48,818 nt of DNA from NCBI RefSeq assembly GCF_018614195.1, contig NZ_JAGGOT010000040.1, positions 1-48,818 on the forward strand. Reading direction: 5' to 3'. Each line of letters opens with the position of its first letter. The stretch's first letter is position 1. Positions 33,508 to 41,760 of this stretch are shown in pieces. This DNA is from Streptomyces sp. ISL-43. GTDB lineage: Bacteria > Actinomycetota > Actinomycetes > Streptomycetales > Streptomycetaceae. Under the pieces are notes generated by a model. The model was given only the letters and a program-made list of their open reading frames with translations. It did no database searches and had not been told where the DNA came from. A program made the translations under genes and the position numbers.

Positions 33508-35175
33508 TCAGGCGCCGAAGACCGCCTCGTAGGGGCTGACGTCGCGGGCGATGCTCACGCCCTGCAGGTGGGAGGTCTTGAGCATCGGGTAGTTGGCCTC
33601 GCCGAAGGCTCCGCCGGTCAGGCCGGTGCCGCCGTGCGTGGGCAGGTAGGGGACGCACCCCATGTGGGAGTCGTTGATCTTCAGCAGTCCGCCGTTGGTG
33701 ACCTGGCGGACGAAGGTGTCGATGACGTCCTCGGACCGGGCCCACAGCGAGTTGCGCAGTCCGTAGGGGTTCGAATTGGTGAAGTCGACGAACCGGGCCA
33801 GGAGCTCCTGGTCGGCGGCGGGTTCGGCGACGATGACGGGGATCAGCGGGAAGAACGTTTCCTCGCGGACGATGTCGAAGTCGCGGGCGCGGGCCAGGCC
33901 GTCGACCCGTACGACGGTGGGCTGCAGGAACACACCGGTGTCCGAGGGGGTGCCGTCGACCTCCATGCGGCGCCCGCCGGTGACGAGCGATCCGCCCTGG
34001 TCCAGGGCCTGGTTGAGGAGGCGGAAGAACCGCTCGCTGCGCCGGACCGGCGAGAGCAGGACGTCCTCCTCCTCCGGATAGCCGGGCCGTATCCGCTTGA
34101 CCTGCTCCTTGAGCTCGGCCAGCAGCTCGTCGGCGACCGCGGGGTGCACCAGCACGCCGTTGGGGACCATGCAGATCTGGCCCGAGCCGTAGAAGGCCTC
34201 GGTGATGGCCTCGACGGCCTTGGGGATGTCCGCGTCGGACCAGACGACGACGCTGTCGTTGCCGGCCAGCTCGAGGATGGCCTTCTTGCCCTTCGCGACG
34301 CACTGCTGCTCGAAGCGCAGGCCCTCCTGGCTGCCCCCGATGTAGAAGATGTCGTCGATCAGGGGGCTGTCGATCCAGCGGTCCAGCGTCTGCTTGGGGT
34401 TGGCGCACAGGGCGTTGAGCGTGCCGGGCGGGGCGTCCAGCTCCTCGAGGATCGGGGCGACCACGTCCCGCATCAGCCACATGGTGCTGAGGGCGATGCT
34501 GCGCGGGGCGCGCATGACGACGGCGTTGCCGGACATCAGGCACAGCACTCCGAGGGCCGCGCTGGGGAGCGGGGCGTTCTGCGGGGGGTTGAAGGCGACG
34601 ACACCGTCGGGCTGGCGGCGCACGATCAGCCGGCGGTCCCCGTGCCGGAACTCGGTGTGCATCTGCTCCTGGTACCAGCCGAGGCTCTCCTCGCTGAATA
34701 TCTGGAGCAGGGAGCTGTGTTCCCAGCGGGCGAGCTTGGCGGGGTGGGCCTCCGCGATCAGCATCTCGATGAACTCGTCCCGGCGCCGTTCGAGCTCCTC
34801 GCGGAAGCGGTGGCCCAGGCGCATGCGGCGTTCCAGCGGGAAGGCGGCCCAGCCGGGGGCGGCGGCCGCGGCGGCCTCGCTCGCCAGGTCCAGGGCGTCG
34901 TCGCCGGCGATCGCACAGCGTCCCACGACGTAGGGGTGCTGGGCCGCGTCCGATTCGGCGTCCTGCTCCAGGGTCCGCTTGAGCGTCACGCTGGTGAACA
35001 CGTCCTCCAGGAGGGATCTGCCGCTCACCGTGTAGACCCATCCGTCGCCTTCGATGTCCTTGCCGGCGACGTAGAGCTTGTAGCTGCGCAGGGGTGCCTG
35101 GCGTTCTTCTGCCGCGGGGCCAGAAGAGGCAGAACGTACGGAGGACTTCTCCTCTGTTGTTCCGTCCGAGAGCAT
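33508..35175 (-). CDS. Aldehyde dehydrogenase-family acyl reductase candidate
   Basis: This 555-residue member of the aldehyde dehydrogenase superfamily has the nucleophile in YGSGQICM (Cys335) and the ELAGND motif (Glu302). The N-terminus is about 90 residues longer than in plain enzymes. As first gene of the main operon, beside an aminotransferase, it probably works in the reducing direction, turning acyl-ACP or acyl-CoA into a fatty aldehyde. Only biochemistry can separate this from aldehyde oxidation. The ATG at 35175 has GGAAAGG; a longer open frame to 35277 overlaps the SARP array and is rejected. Confidence 0.75.
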   Translation of the reverse strand: MLSDGTTEEKSSVRSASSGPAAEERQAPLRSYKLYVAGKDIEGDGWVYTVSGRSLLEDVFTSVTLKRTLEQDAESDAAQHPYVVGRCAIAGDDALDLASEAAAAAAPGWAAFPLERRMRLGHRFREELERRRDEFIEMLIAEAHPAKLARWEHSSLLQIFSEESLGWYQEQMHTEFRHGDRRLIVRRQPDGVVAFNPPQNAPLPSAALGVLCLMSGNAVVMRAPRSIALSTMWLMRDVVAPILEELDAPPGTLNALCANPKQTLDRWIDSPLIDDIFYIGGSQEGLRFEQQCVAKGKKAILELAGNDSVVVWSDADIPKAVEAITEAFYGSGQICMVPNGVLVHPAVADELLAELKEQVKRIRPGYPEEEDVLLSPVRRSERFFRLLNQALDQGGSLVTGGRRMEVDGTPSDTGVFLQPTVVRVDGLARARDFDIVREETFFPLIPVIVAEPAADQELLARFVDFTNSNPYGLRNSLWARSEDVIDTFVRQVTNGGLLKINDSHMGCVPYLPTHGGTGLTGGAFGEANYPMLKTSHLQGVSIARDVSPYEAVFGA

Positions 35176-35252
35176 GGTTGGCCTTTCCGGATGGGTCCCA
35201 GTGCTGACCGGCACGTGACAACGGGGCGCCGGGGTTCGGTTCGATCGTTGCA

Positions 35253-35285
35253 GTTGGCCCTGACCCGGTTCTGACACCGAGCTGA
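35253..35285 (-). promoter_or_regulatory. SARP-type operator of the 11-gene main operon
   Basis: On the minus strand TCAG recurs three times at exact 11-bp spacing (CTGA on the plus strand at 35260, 35271 and 35282): TCAGCTCGGTG, TCAGAACCGGG, TCAGGGCCAAC. It lies about 80 bp upstream of the first gene of the operon running to serS. Confidence 0.75.
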
Positions 35286-35302
35286 TGCTGTCGCCGCCGG
35301 AT

Positions 35303-35319
35303 TGACCGACCGTCGGTCA
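35303..35319. promoter_or_regulatory. TetR operator palindrome, site 2
   Basis: TGACCGAC-C-GTCGGTCA, two perfect 8-nt arms, between the divergent main operon and the kinase operon. It overlaps a TTGACC -35-like word. It shares its core with site 1 (20821-20835). Confidence 0.8.
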
Positions 35320-35405
35320 TATGGTTACGGTCGAAGGGAGAAGAAGATCACCCGTCGGCCCCCGGCCTGACTCCCCTTCCGCTCCCGCCCACGTGTGAGG
35401 ACGAC

Positions 35406-36404
35406 ATGCCCAACGACCCCCAGGCGCCGGCCACGACCGCACCGCATGCGGCCCGCCCCCGAAAAGCCCTCATCGTCGCCAACCCGACGGCCGGCACCAT
35501 GCACCCCGGGGCGCTGGCGGAAGTCACCGACCTGTGCCGAGAACGCCTCGAACGGGTCGACATCCACATCACGACCCACCGGGGAGACGCCCGCGACGTC
35601 GTGAGCGAGGCGGTTGGGCAACCGCGGGGGGCAGCCCCGGACCTGGTCATCGCGATCGGCGGCGACGGCACCGTGGGCGAAGTCATCGCGGGCATGGCCG
35701 GCGGCCGTCAGCCCGCCACCTCCGCGCTCGCCATCGTCCCGGCGGGTACGGGCAACTCCGGCTACCGGATGCTCTGGGGCGACCTCCCCTGGCAGGACGC
35801 CCTCCGCGCCGCACTCACCGGACCCTCCGCCGGCACGCGGGAGCGCCGCATCGACCTCGCGCTCCTCGTCGAGACCGGCGCCCTGGTCTTCCTCGGCGCG
35901 TGCAGCGGCGTCATCGCGCAGGCCCTGGAGACCGCCCGGGGCATACCCCTGACCGGGCCCGCCCGCTACGAACGCGCCCTGGCCGAGACCGCGCGGACGT
36001 TCACCGGCTACCCGGGCCGCGTCACCGTCGACGGCGCGGTCGTGCACGAGGGCGGCACCGTCTTCGCCAACGTCGGCGGCGGACGGATCCGCGGCGGCCA
36101 GTACCTCGTCCTGCCCTGGTCGGTACCCGACGACGGGCTCCTCGACGTCTGCGTCCTCGGATCCGACGTGCACCCCACCGAGGTGGCGGAACTGACCCTG
36201 ACCGGCGCGCACCTGGACCGCCCGGGCGTCGTGTACGCCCGGGGCCGCACCATCCGCGTCGAACGTCTGGACGGCCGGCCCCTGTGCTTCGAGCACGACG
36301 GAGAGCTCCAGCCCGCCTCCGGACCGGCGATGACCTTACGGGTCCTGCCCGCGATGATCCCCGTATGGGGCGCGCCGGTCACCGAGCCGGCAGCCGCCGC
36401 GTGA
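35406..36404 (+). CDS. Diacylglycerol kinase-family kinase, VlmJ-like
   Basis: This 332-residue protein of the lipid/sphingosine kinase family has KALIVANPTAGT at the N-terminus and the nucleotide motif IGGDGTVGEVIAG near residue 85. IVPAGTGNSGYRM follows. VlmJ of this family phosphorylates valanimycin hydrate before elimination. With the adjoining MmgE/PrpD gene the same two-step dehydration is very likely here. GAGG precedes the ATG. It starts the rightward four-gene operon. Confidence 0.85.
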   Translation: MPNDPQAPATTAPHAARPRKALIVANPTAGTMHPGALAEVTDLCRERLERVDIHITTHRGDARDVVSEAVGQPRGAAPDLVIAIGGDGTVGEVIAGMAGGRQPATSALAIVPAGTGNSGYRMLWGDLPWQDALRAALTGPSAGTRERRIDLALLVETGALVFLGACSGVIAQALETARGIPLTGPARYERALAETARTFTGYPGRVTVDGAVVHEGGTVFANVGGGRIRGGQYLVLPWSVPDDGLLDVCVLGSDVHPTEVAELTLTGAHLDRPGVVYARGRTIRVERLDGRPLCFEHDGELQPASGPAMTLRVLPAMIPVWGAPVTEPAAAA

Positions 36405-37975
36405 TCGCCCGGGGCGCCGCGCACGGCACACCGGCTCCCGAGGTCACGGCGGCCTCCCCCACCCGTCGGGCAGCCGGTCCGGGGCGCCCCGCCGCGCTGG
36501 CCGAACTCGCGCGATGGGCCGCCGGACTCCGCCCCCAGGACGTGCCCGAGCGGCTGCTCTCACTCGCTGCCAGCCAGCTCCTCTCCCAGCTCGCCTCCAT
36601 CCGGGCGGGCGCCGAACAGCCCCTGGGCCGGCGCATGGTCCAGGCGTTCGGCCCCCCGTTCCAGGACGACCCGCGCACCTCGGCGTGCGTCCTGGCCGGC
36701 CTCGGGTCCTGGCTCAACCTCGACGACACCGCCTACGCCGGGCACCTGTCCAACTCCACCGTCGCCGTCCCCCTCGCGTACGCGCACCACCGCGGCCTGG
36801 ACGGCGCCGCCCTCCTCACCGCGATCGTCGCGGCCAACGAGTGCGCCGCCCGCGTCACCGCCGCGGCGACCCTGGGCCCCCTGCGCGGACAGAGCGCCCT
36901 GCACACGCACCTCGTCGGAGCCACCGCCGGCCGGCTGCACTGCGAGGGCGCCGACGCCGATACGTGGACCAACGCCCTCGGCCTGGCCCTCGCCATGCCC
37001 CCGTGGCCCCTCATGCGGGCCTTCCTGGCCAGCGACGCCCGCCTGTTCAACGCCTTCTCCCCCGTGCGCACCGCCATGGACGCCTGCGACGCGGCGACCG
37101 CCGGCTTCCAGGGGCCTGCCGACCTGCTCGAACACCCCGACGGCTTCCTCGCGCGCTTCGCCACCGTGCCCCTCGTCAGCGCCGTCACCGACGGCCTGGG
37201 CGAGCGCTGGCACACCGACACCCTGTCGTTCAAGATGCACCCGGGCGGACCCGGCGTCGACGCGGCCATCGACTGCGCGCTCGACCTGCACCGCGAGCTC
37301 GCGATCGGCCGCCCCGACAACGCCACCGACACCGCCGGGATCGACGAGATCGTCGTCGAGACCTCCCTCTACACGCTCGCCGCCCAACGCACCGCGGAGC
37401 GCTACGTCGACGGCCCCGGAGCCCCCCTCGGCGCGCTCGTCCTGCACACCCCGTACACCGTCGCGACCGCCCTCCTGACGGGCGACCTGACCGTCGCCGA
37501 CTTCACCGCGCCCCGCCGCGACGAGGAGTCGCGCTGGCGGACCGCCCGACGCGTCCGGCTCGTCCACGACCCCGCCATGACCCGGGCCCTGCTCACCTCG
37601 GAGGCGCCGTTCGGAGAGGCGGTCCGTCAGGCCGGCTCCGACGCCGAGGACTGGCTCCACGGTTTCGGCGGGCCGGAGCTGGTCGAACTGGCCGCCGCCG
37701 TACAACGCCCCGAGGGCCCGGCCGGCTTCACGCGCGCGTCGAAGCTCACCGGGGCCCGTGTGAGCGTCCGCCTCTCCGACGGCCGCACCGCGACCAGGGA
37801 GCGCATGATCCCCCTCGGCGCCGCGGGTCCTCACACCCGTCAGCACCACGCCCGCCTGATGCGGCAGAAGTTCACCGGCCTGGGCGGGCCGCACCACGTG
37901 GCGGAGGCCGTCGCGGAGGTCGGCGGGATGTCCCCCGCCGCCCTTCGAACCTGGACCGAGGCAGCCCTGAGCTGA
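36401..37975 (+). CDS. MmgE/PrpD-family lyase, VlmK-like
   Basis: This 524-residue protein has the MmgE/PrpD pattern: LNLDDTAYAGHLSNSTVAVP, LSFKMHPGGPGVDAAIDCAL and VSVRLSDGRTATRERM. VlmK of this family eliminates phosphate from the intermediate made by VlmJ. The GTG start overlaps the kinase stop by four bases (GTGA at 36401-36404), a direct sign of coupled function. The predicted result is a dehydroalanine-type (vinyl) azoxy end. Confidence 0.85.
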   Translation: MIARGAAHGTPAPEVTAASPTRRAAGPGRPAALAELARWAAGLRPQDVPERLLSLAASQLLSQLASIRAGAEQPLGRRMVQAFGPPFQDDPRTSACVLAGLGSWLNLDDTAYAGHLSNSTVAVPLAYAHHRGLDGAALLTAIVAANECAARVTAAATLGPLRGQSALHTHLVGATAGRLHCEGADADTWTNALGLALAMPPWPLMRAFLASDARLFNAFSPVRTAMDACDAATAGFQGPADLLEHPDGFLARFATVPLVSAVTDGLGERWHTDTLSFKMHPGGPGVDAAIDCALDLHRELAIGRPDNATDTAGIDEIVVETSLYTLAAQRTAERYVDGPGAPLGALVLHTPYTVATALLTGDLTVADFTAPRRDEESRWRTARRVRLVHDPAMTRALLTSEAPFGEAVRQAGSDAEDWLHGFGGPELVELAAAVQRPEGPAGFTRASKLTGARVSVRLSDGRTATRERMIPLGAAGPHTRQHHARLMRQKFTGLGGPHHVAEAVAEVGGMSPAALRTWTEAALS

Positions 37976-38016
37976 CCGTCAGCCACGACCGTCAGCCACG
38001 ACCGAGAGCCGGCCCG

Positions 38017-38853
38017 ATGACCACCCACAGCACCCCGCGCCGCGGACCAGGCGGCAACGGCACGAGGAGTACCCCGGACCGGCGCGCCGAGATCCTGGAG
38101 GCCAGCCTCTCCATCTTCGACGCCATCGGATTCGGCGAGGCCACCGTCGCGGACATCACCAGGACGGCCGGCATCGCCAAAGGCACCTTCTACTTGTACT
38201 TCGACTCCAAGGACCACGTGCTCGGCGCCCTCTGGGAGCAGTCCGTCGACTCCCTCATCACCCGCGCCGAGGCCGTCCTCGACGACGGCGAGCAGTGGTG
38301 GCGCACCCTCGACCGCCTGCTCACCGAGGTCATCGAACACGCCCTGGAGAACGCCGGGCTCCGCCGCATCGTCTACCGGTCGGCCAACGCCAGGGCCCTG
38401 CGGATCTGCCGCGAGTCCGACGAGCGCGTCATCAGCCTCCTGACCGCCTTCGTCACCCGCGGGTCCCTGGCCGGCGCCTTCCAGAGCGCCGGCCCGCACT
38501 GGGCCTGCCGCATGCTCTACCGGGCCGCCGACGCCTTCCTCCACGACCTGATCTCCGCGCGCTCCCCGATCGACGCGCGGCTGGTCACCCGCAGCGTCCT
38601 CGAGGCGGCCCACCGCACCCTCGGCGACCCCCTGCCCCTGCCCGACTCCCCGCCCGAGCACCCACGCCCCGCACGACATCCCGTACGACATCCCGCACGA
38701 GAGGCTCCTCCATGTCCGGATACGCCCTGTCCCACGTCGACCTCAGCGTCAGCGACCTCGACCACGCGGAGAAGTGGTACGGCCGGCTCCTCGATGCCAC
38801 CTGTGTCCTCGAAGGCACCAACGACGAGTACGGGTTCGCCTTCCGCTACCTGA
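38017..38853 (+). CDS. TetR-family regulator with long C-terminal tail
   Basis: This TetR repressor is paralogous to that at 20121. The HTH is RRAEILEASLSIFDAIGFGE to GTFYLYFDSKDHVLGALWE and the ligand domain ends with AHRTLGDPL. The frame has no stop at the usual length of about 210. It runs to 38853, giving 278 residues with a low-complexity Pro/Arg/Ser/Thr tail that overlaps the VOC gene by 142 bp. The palindrome at 35303 is its likely operator. A 13-bp direct repeat lies at 37975-38000 just before its start. Confidence 0.85.
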   Translation: MTTHSTPRRGPGGNGTRSTPDRRAEILEASLSIFDAIGFGEATVADITRTAGIAKGTFYLYFDSKDHVLGALWEQSVDSLITRAEAVLDDGEQWWRTLDRLLTEVIEHALENAGLRRIVYRSANARALRICRESDERVISLLTAFVTRGSLAGAFQSAGPHWACRMLYRAADAFLHDLISARSPIDARLVTRSVLEAAHRTLGDPLPLPDSPPEHPRPARHPVRHPAREAPPCPDTPCPTSTSASATSTTRRSGTAGSSMPPVSSKAPTTSTGSPSAT

Positions 38854-39113
38854 AGACCCCCGCCGGCACGCTCCTCGGCCTCATCCGGCACGCCGAGCGG
38901 GACGCCGCTCCCTTCTCGCCGCGCCGGACCGGCCTCGACCACCTGTCGTTCGCCGTCGACTCCCCCGAAGAGCTCCGCGCCCAGCTGCAGAAGCTGACCG
39001 ACCTGCGCATCCCGAACAGCGGCATCATCGAACAGCCCACCGGTGACGCGATCGCCTTCCGCGACCCGGACGGGATCCAGCTCGAGTTCTACCGGCTCAC
39101 CACCCAGCCCTGA
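38712..39113 (+). CDS. VOC/glyoxalase-family protein
   Basis: This 133-residue vicinal-oxygen-chelate protein has two beta-alpha-beta-beta-beta modules. Possible metal ligands are His in ALSHVDLSV, His in GLDHLSFAV and Glu in IQLEFYRL. It may act as a metalloenzyme or as a binding-type resistance protein for the product. It is the last gene of the kinase-PrpD-TetR operon, and its ATG lies inside the tetR frame. Confidence 0.82.
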   Translation: MSGYALSHVDLSVSDLDHAEKWYGRLLDATCVLEGTNDEYGFAFRYLKTPAGTLLGLIRHAERDAAPFSPRRTGLDHLSFAVDSPEELRAQLQKLTDLRIPNSGIIEQPTGDAIAFRDPDGIQLEFYRLTTQP

Positions 39114-39155
39114 CCCGTCACGGGCAGCAGGGGCACCCGCCGCCCACGGGGCCCA

Positions 39156-39191
39156 CCGCCCACAGGACCTGACGGCCGGTTCTGTGGGCGG
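39156..39191 (+). terminator. Hairpin closing the kinase operon
   Basis: A 14-bp stem with one G-T pair (CCGCCCACAGGACC/GGTTCTGTGGGCGG) around an 8-nt loop, 42 bp after the VOC stop. It marks the right end of the cluster. The remaining stretch to 39417 holds a probable promoter with a TACGAT -10-like word and no gene. Confidence 0.7.
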
Positions 39192-39417
39192 CTTCACGCC
39201 ATTTCTCGTGCGCGGCGCGGGGGCCGGCCGAAGCCGGAGCCCTTCACTCCCGAGCGCGTGCAACGCCGTTGGGAACAAACCCGTCCGTTCTCCCCGCCGG
39301 GGCCGTGTCCAGAAGGTGCGGCTTTGCTAGCTGGATTCGTTCGGCCGACCATACGATCGCGACATTCGGTCCGATCAGGACGGATGAGAGCACGCGGCAG
39401 GGTACCGGGGGAACGTG

Positions 39418-40017
39418 ATGCGCCGACGCTGGCTCGATCTGACCCGCAGGTGGGTGGCTACGACGCTGCGTCGGCGGGCCGCCCGCAGAGAGGCCTGCCG
39501 CGTCGTTTCGGACATGCCGCTGCCCCACCCCTTCAGCACGGCCGCGTTGATGGCGAACATGGAGGCCGTACGGGGCCGACGGATCGAACTGGTCTCGATC
39601 CCGGACCGCGTGCTCGGCCAGGCCGACATCTGCGGTCTGCTGCTGCGGCACGAGCGGATACCGGTGGACCTCATCCTCATCGCGGAGAGCATCTCCGGGT
39701 ACCACCGGCAACGGGTGATCTTCCACGAGCTGGCACACATGTGGTGCGACGACCTCGGCACGCATCCCGAGCAGGCGGACAGGTTCCTTCCCGGCCTGCC
39801 CCCGGAACTGCTCGACCGACTCACCGGCCAGGGCGCCGCCGTCCTCGCCAGGCACCGCTACGACACTCCCGTAGAGGTGCGGGCCGAGATGGTCGCGGAC
39901 CTGCTGCACCAGATGGCCTTCACCGTCGAACGCATCGAGGACGGCACCCTGCGGGGCCTGGACGAGACCCTCTCGTCCCCCTTCGCCCGTCCGAAGCGGA
40001 GCGGGTGTGGTGGCTGA
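39418..40017 (+). CDS. ImmA/IrrE-like metallopeptidase-type protein
   Basis: This 199-residue protein has the zinc-protease motif VIFHELAHMWCDD near residue 101 and a later conserved Glu region (VEVRAEMVADLL). It fits the ImmA/IrrE-type toxin component found beside XRE regulators in actinobacteria. The N-terminus is Arg-rich (RRRWLDLTRRW). ATG with GGGGGA. Its stop overlaps the next gene by 11 bp. Confidence 0.7.
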   Translation: MRRRWLDLTRRWVATTLRRRAARREACRVVSDMPLPHPFSTAALMANMEAVRGRRIELVSIPDRVLGQADICGLLLRHERIPVDLILIAESISGYHRQRVIFHELAHMWCDDLGTHPEQADRFLPGLPPELLDRLTGQGAAVLARHRYDTPVEVRAEMVADLLHQMAFTVERIEDGTLRGLDETLSSPFARPKRSGCGG

Positions 40018-41281
40018 CTACGTCACCTGCCTCATCGCGGCTCTGCTCCTCGTCCAGGCCGTTCTGCGCGTGCCCTCCGCACTGCGCGGCCGGATACGGG
40101 AGCGCTCGCTGTGGGGGGCGCTGACGGCCTTCGCCGGCGCCTGGCTGATCAGCACCAGACTCGGAACGCACCTCGTCAACTCGATGGGCGTGGACGAGCT
40201 GGCGACGCTGCTCGAACACGATCTCAGCGTGGCGGGATCCTGCGTCCTGCTCCGATACGTCGCGGCCGTGTACCAGGACGGCGGCCCGGGCGTGCCCCCC
40301 ACCCGTACGGCCCGCCTCACCAGGGCCCTGCAGCGCTACGGCTCGGCCGCTTCGGTCGTCGTGATCGGCGCCATGACCGCCGTCTTCCTCCTGGGCCTGG
40401 ACCGCGGACCGGTCCCGGAGGGCTCCCACTTCATGGACCGGCACGCGGGCGAAGGCGACCTGGCCCTCTACCTCACCTTGTTCTACGGTCACTGCGGTGT
40501 CGTGATCACACTCTGCGGATCCCAGTGGGCGAGGGCCACGAGGGAGGCCCACCGCCCCACGCTGCGGGCCGGACTGGCCCTGATGACCACGGGCATGGCG
40601 GCAGGGGCGGTGTACACGGCCCTGCGCGCCGTCTACGGCATCGTCATCGCGGCCCGTCCGGTTCCGGCGGGCATCGCCCGCGTGGAGGAAGCCGTGGCCG
40701 ACGACCTGCTCTACGCGACGTTCCTCTGCTGGGCCCTCGGTGTACTCGCTCCGGCGACCCAGGCTGCGGTGAACCGCCGGCGGGCCTTCCGAGCGCTCGC
40801 GGGGCTGCACCCCCTGTGGCGCGACCTGGCCCTCACCGCACCTGACCTGGTGCGTCAGGCACCGAGCCGCCTCTTTCCGGGCTCCCGGGCCGCCCGCCGC
40901 CTCAACACCCTGCGCGATCTGACGGCACACGACGGTTCGGCGCAGGTACGGCTGGGGCGCTACGTCACCGAGATCCGCGACGTCATCCACTCGATGCGCC
41001 GCCAGGCACCGGACGACCTCTACCAGCTCGCCCTGGAACTCGCGGAGAGCGAGGGGCACCTGGGTCTGGAAGCGGAGGCCACCGCCCAGGCCTACTGGAT
41101 CATGTCGGCACGCCTGAACATGCGCGATCCGGTACGCGCGCCGGGTGTCCCGGCCGAGTTCCCTTCGTCGGGGGACGACTTCTGCTCGGAGGAGGTCCCG
41201 TGGCTGCTGCGCGTGGCGGCGGTCTACGCGAAGGCGGACCGCTCGATAGCGAGGGAAGTCCTGGCCGACGCCCACGCGTGA
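40007..41281 (+). CDS. Seven-TM membrane protein (MAB_1171c-like)
   Basis: This 424-residue protein has about seven N-terminal membrane segments (from YVTCLIAALLLVQAVL to LLYATFLCWALGVLAPA) and a soluble C-terminal half (residues about 255-424, FRALAGLHPLWRDLALTAPD). That architecture matches the MAB_1171c-type putative transporter family of actinobacteria, often paired with an ImmA-like gene and an XRE regulator. The function is not known. It begins at tandem GTG codons (40007/40010) inside the previous gene, so it is translationally coupled. Confidence 0.72.
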   Translation: MVADYVTCLIAALLLVQAVLRVPSALRGRIRERSLWGALTAFAGAWLISTRLGTHLVNSMGVDELATLLEHDLSVAGSCVLLRYVAAVYQDGGPGVPPTRTARLTRALQRYGSAASVVVIGAMTAVFLLGLDRGPVPEGSHFMDRHAGEGDLALYLTLFYGHCGVVITLCGSQWARATREAHRPTLRAGLALMTTGMAAGAVYTALRAVYGIVIAARPVPAGIARVEEAVADDLLYATFLCWALGVLAPATQAAVNRRRAFRALAGLHPLWRDLALTAPDLVRQAPSRLFPGSRAARRLNTLRDLTAHDGSAQVRLGRYVTEIRDVIHSMRRQAPDDLYQLALELAESEGHLGLEAEATAQAYWIMSARLNMRDPVRAPGVPAEFPSSGDDFCSEEVPWLLRVAAVYAKADRSIAREVLADAHA

Positions 41282-41332
41282 GCCGTGCCCGACGATCACA
41301 TGATCCACCGGACAGTGCCTACGGGACAGCCC

Positions 41333-41743
41333 TCAGGGCGTACGGGTCCTGCTCGGTGTCCAGCAGCGGGCGGAGGAACTCGGCCGCCTCAAGATCGCCC
41401 GGTGAGCCGGGGGCGGCCCGGGCTCCCCCGCGGGCTCGGAGTCGATCCCGGCCAGTGCGACGCGCAGCGCACGGCGGTGCGGGCTGTCGGCGCTCAGCGG
41501 GTCGCCGCTGCGGATCAGCAGGGCCTGCAGGACCCAGTACGTGCCTCGGGCGGCCGCCCACGTCACGGGGTCGACACCGTCGGCCCAGGGGCGGGTCACG
41601 TCGACGCCGTCCTCGACGAGTCGCCAGACCACTTCGTCACGTCCGGCGTACGCGGCGGCGGCCAGCAGTGGGGGAAGGTGCACCGCGTGATTGTGCCCGC
41701 GAGGGCGACGACGGGGCGGACGGATTCTGTCCGGCGCCGCCAT
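41333..41743 (-). CDS. Ankyrin-repeat-like protein, C-terminus possibly frameshifted
   Basis: This product of about 136 residues has ankyrin-like units (HLPPLLAAAAYAGRDEVVWR, LVEDGVDVTRPWADG, DPVTWAAARGTYWVLQALL). After AGIDSEPAG the frame turns into unlikely sequence, while the neighbouring frame reads EAAEFLRPLLDTEQDPYA to a stop at 41319. One frameshift near 41400 is therefore likely. It follows the XRE gene by 17 bp. A GTG at 41683 is another possible start. Confidence 0.5.
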   Translation of the reverse strand: MAAPDRIRPPRRRPRGHNHAVHLPPLLAAAAYAGRDEVVWRLVEDGVDVTRPWADGVDPVTWAAARGTYWVLQALLIRSGDPLSADSPHRRALRVALAGIDSEPAGEPGPPPAHRAILRRPSSSARCWTPSRTRTP

Positions 41744-41760
41744 GATCCGCCGGACAGCCC

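Noticed and set aside
31089..33539. 816-codon plus-strand open frame opposite aminotransferase and flavoenzyme genes
   Set aside because: The minus-strand products have intact active-site motifs; this frame shows only compositional bias.
35534..36400. Extension of the PrpD-like protein upstream to 35534
   Set aside because: The extra sequence is a shadow of the kinase gene. The GTG overlapping the kinase stop gives the right family length.
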